A DNA stretch of 64,000 nucleotides from an uncultured Pseudobutyrivibrio sp. GTDB taxonomy: Bacteria > Bacillota > Clostridia > Lachnospirales > Lachnospiraceae. Each line of letters opens with the position of its first letter. Position 1 is the stretch's first letter. Under the pieces are notes generated by a model. It made no database searches and had not been told where the DNA came from. It saw only the letters and a program-made list of their open reading frames with translations. This document shows positions 63,311-64,000 of this stretch, piece after piece. Location of the stretch: the NCBI GenBank assembly GCA_900546435.1, contig URCQ01000006.1, forward strand, positions 32,034 to 96,033. Reading direction: 5' to 3'. The position numbers and the translations under genes were made by a program.

Positions 63311-63370
63311 ATATTTGTTCCAAGTCACCGATGTTTATGATAAGAGACTTGGGAGTCTACAATTTCATAG

Positions 63371-63710
63371 GGGCTAGTAAAGGTTTCGACAGGGATTATG
63401 AATCTGGAGAAGCGAGTCGTATGGTAATGCGTTAAATGGCCAAATTAAAATTAAACGCTGAAGATAATTTAGCATACGCTGCCTAATTTGGCAGTAGTCT
63501 GACCTAGTGCACTCACACATTAGGACCCAGGCTTCGACTATGTGAGAAACGACATATGCAAAGCTTTGCGCATATGGGCGTATGATGAAGCTACTGAAAT
63601 CACGCGGTTGTTTGTTCCTGCGTGGTGGAGGGAATGTTTAAGAATAAACTACACTCGTAGAAGGACAGGGGATTGGTTTTTGGACACGGGTTCGACTCCC
63701 GTCTAGTCCA
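63371..63710 (+). ncRNA. ssrA: transfer-messenger RNA (tmRNA)
   Basis: Recognised from GGGCTAG at the 5' end pairing with CTAGTCC near 63703-63709, the conserved AAAGGTTTCGACAGGG start and the T-arm GGGTTCGACTCCC. The tag frame starts at GCT (63457) and reads AEDNLAYAA then TAA at 63484. The ending LAYAA/ALAA type matches Firmicutes tags. A GCCAAATTA/TAATTTGGC helix flanks the tag. CCA is not encoded. The 5' end could be one base earlier. Confidence 0.94.
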
Positions 63711-63714
63711 CTAA

Positions 63715-63743
63715 AGGCAGGTTTTTGTGACCTGTCTTTTTTT
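63715..63743 (+). terminator. rho-independent terminator of ssrA
   Basis: AGGCAGGT (63715-63722) and ACCTGTCT (63730-63737), one G-U pair, then a run of Ts. Confidence 0.85.
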
Positions 63744-63784
63744 ATGGGGATATGATATGATTTTGGATGAAGGAAGGAAAACAT

Positions 63785-63862
63785 ATGGGGAAAAAAGCAT
63801 ATTATCATTTGCCAGGCTTATTTGAATTTTATGATTTGTATCGTTTGTTTTTAGAGTTATAG
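63785..63862 (+). pseudogene. truncated N-terminus of an unidentified protein
   Basis: With a good AGGAAGG site, the ATG at 63785 opens a 25-codon frame (MGKKAYYHLPGLFEFYDLYR...) that hits a stop at 63860. It looks like the start of a longer protein whose rest has been lost, not a designed micro-protein, because the sequence after it is a hairpin and an IS-like end. I recall similar N-termini on longer Lachnospiraceae hypothetical proteins but cannot verify it. Confidence 0.4.
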
Positions 63863-63880
63863 GACAAAATGTGTTGATAG

Positions 63881-63933
63881 AAACCGCCTTCAGCCCTTGA
63901 AAATAAAGGGCTGAAGGCGGTTTAATCTTTTTT
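63881..63933 (+). terminator. strong hairpin, probable terminator
   Basis: An 18-bp perfect inverted repeat (63881-63898 with 63906-63923) around a 7-base loop, followed by AATC and T6. The stem is GC-rich and clearly selected. Confidence 0.75.
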
Positions 63934-63950
63934 GAAACAACTTTGTAAAG

Positions 63951-64000
63951 TGTACCCTTTGTCAAGGACACTATGACTTTTCCTTTTCAGATTTCTATTT
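63951..64000. mobile_element. possible IS3-type insertion sequence end (runs off window)
   Basis: TGTACCCTTTGTCAAGGACAC begins at 63951 and resembles the TG...TACCC(n8-9)GGACAC form of IS3-family terminal repeats. No transposase is visible because the window ends. Low confidence. Confidence 0.3.

Noticed and set aside
1..64000. CRISPR arrays or defence islands
   Set aside because: No regularly spaced direct repeats and no cas or restriction genes were seen; the Cas4-like domain is part of a repair-type helicase.

Overview
The window looks like a chromosomal segment of an anaerobic, low-to-moderate-GC Clostridia, most likely a Lachnospiraceae-type gut bacterium. The evidence is the AGGAGG-type ribosome sites, rho-independent hairpins after most operons, an oxygen-sensitive PurF-type Fe-S enzyme, a sporulation-type sigma factor (SigH) in the classic cysS-mrnC-rlmB-sigH order, a SpoVB-like flippase, methyl-accepting chemotaxis proteins and a clostridial tmRNA tag. 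Most of the window is core metabolism on the plus strand. The clear minus-strand genes are a LysR regulator, a SpoVB-like flippase and a PHP-type histidinol phosphatase.

Region by region: 1-3.1 kb is the end of a rhamnoside-use locus (GH78 alpha-L-rhamnosidase plus GPH sugar symporter). 3.1-4.0 kb is a small graveyard of broken genes (MCP tail, antitoxin tail plus PIN-toxin head, phage tail-protein piece). 4.1-10.2 kb carries an MCP, a zinc-dependent phospholipase C-like protein, a UMF1-type MFS transporter and a GH31 glycosidase. 10.2-12.0 kb is a minimal SufC/SufB-type Fe-S pair behind a leader rich in inverted repeats. 12.1-17 kb has a sirtuin, a shortened HPr-like protein without the phosphorylatable His but with the Ser-46 region and a perfect cre site, an XPD/DinG-like helicase with a nuclease-like N-terminus, and LysR. 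17-25.4 kb has purL and carAB. 25.4-35.5 kb has a fused homocysteine methyltransferase/MTHF reductase, a heterodimeric ABC exporter, an MCP and a cobalamin-dependent MetH without its reactivation domain.

35.5-41.8 kb: tRNA-Val, tRNA-Met, then ispF-cysE-cysS-mrnC-rlmB-sigH and an EAL phosphodiesterase. 43.2-46 kb: nifS-nifU-mnmA (sulfur supply for Fe-S clusters and tRNA thiolation). 47-50.2 kb: gap, pgk, tpiA, followed by a Sel1-repeat lipoprotein, a CapA-type protein and gpmI. 54.7-58.5 kb: purC-purF-purB. 58.7-60.1 kb: NADP-type glutamate dehydrogenase. 60.3-63.7 kb: secG-rnr-smpB-ssrA. The extreme right edge, just past ssrA, holds a truncated reading frame, a strong hairpin and a sequence resembling an IS3-type end.

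No CRISPR array, rRNA operon or intact prophage is visible. I do not see an unambiguous wholly new system. The most interesting items are the His-less HPr-like protein under apparent CcpA control, the two minimal Fe-S assembly pairs with distinct dyad-rich control regions, the broken-gene cluster at 3.1-4.0 kb and the ssrA-proximal debris.
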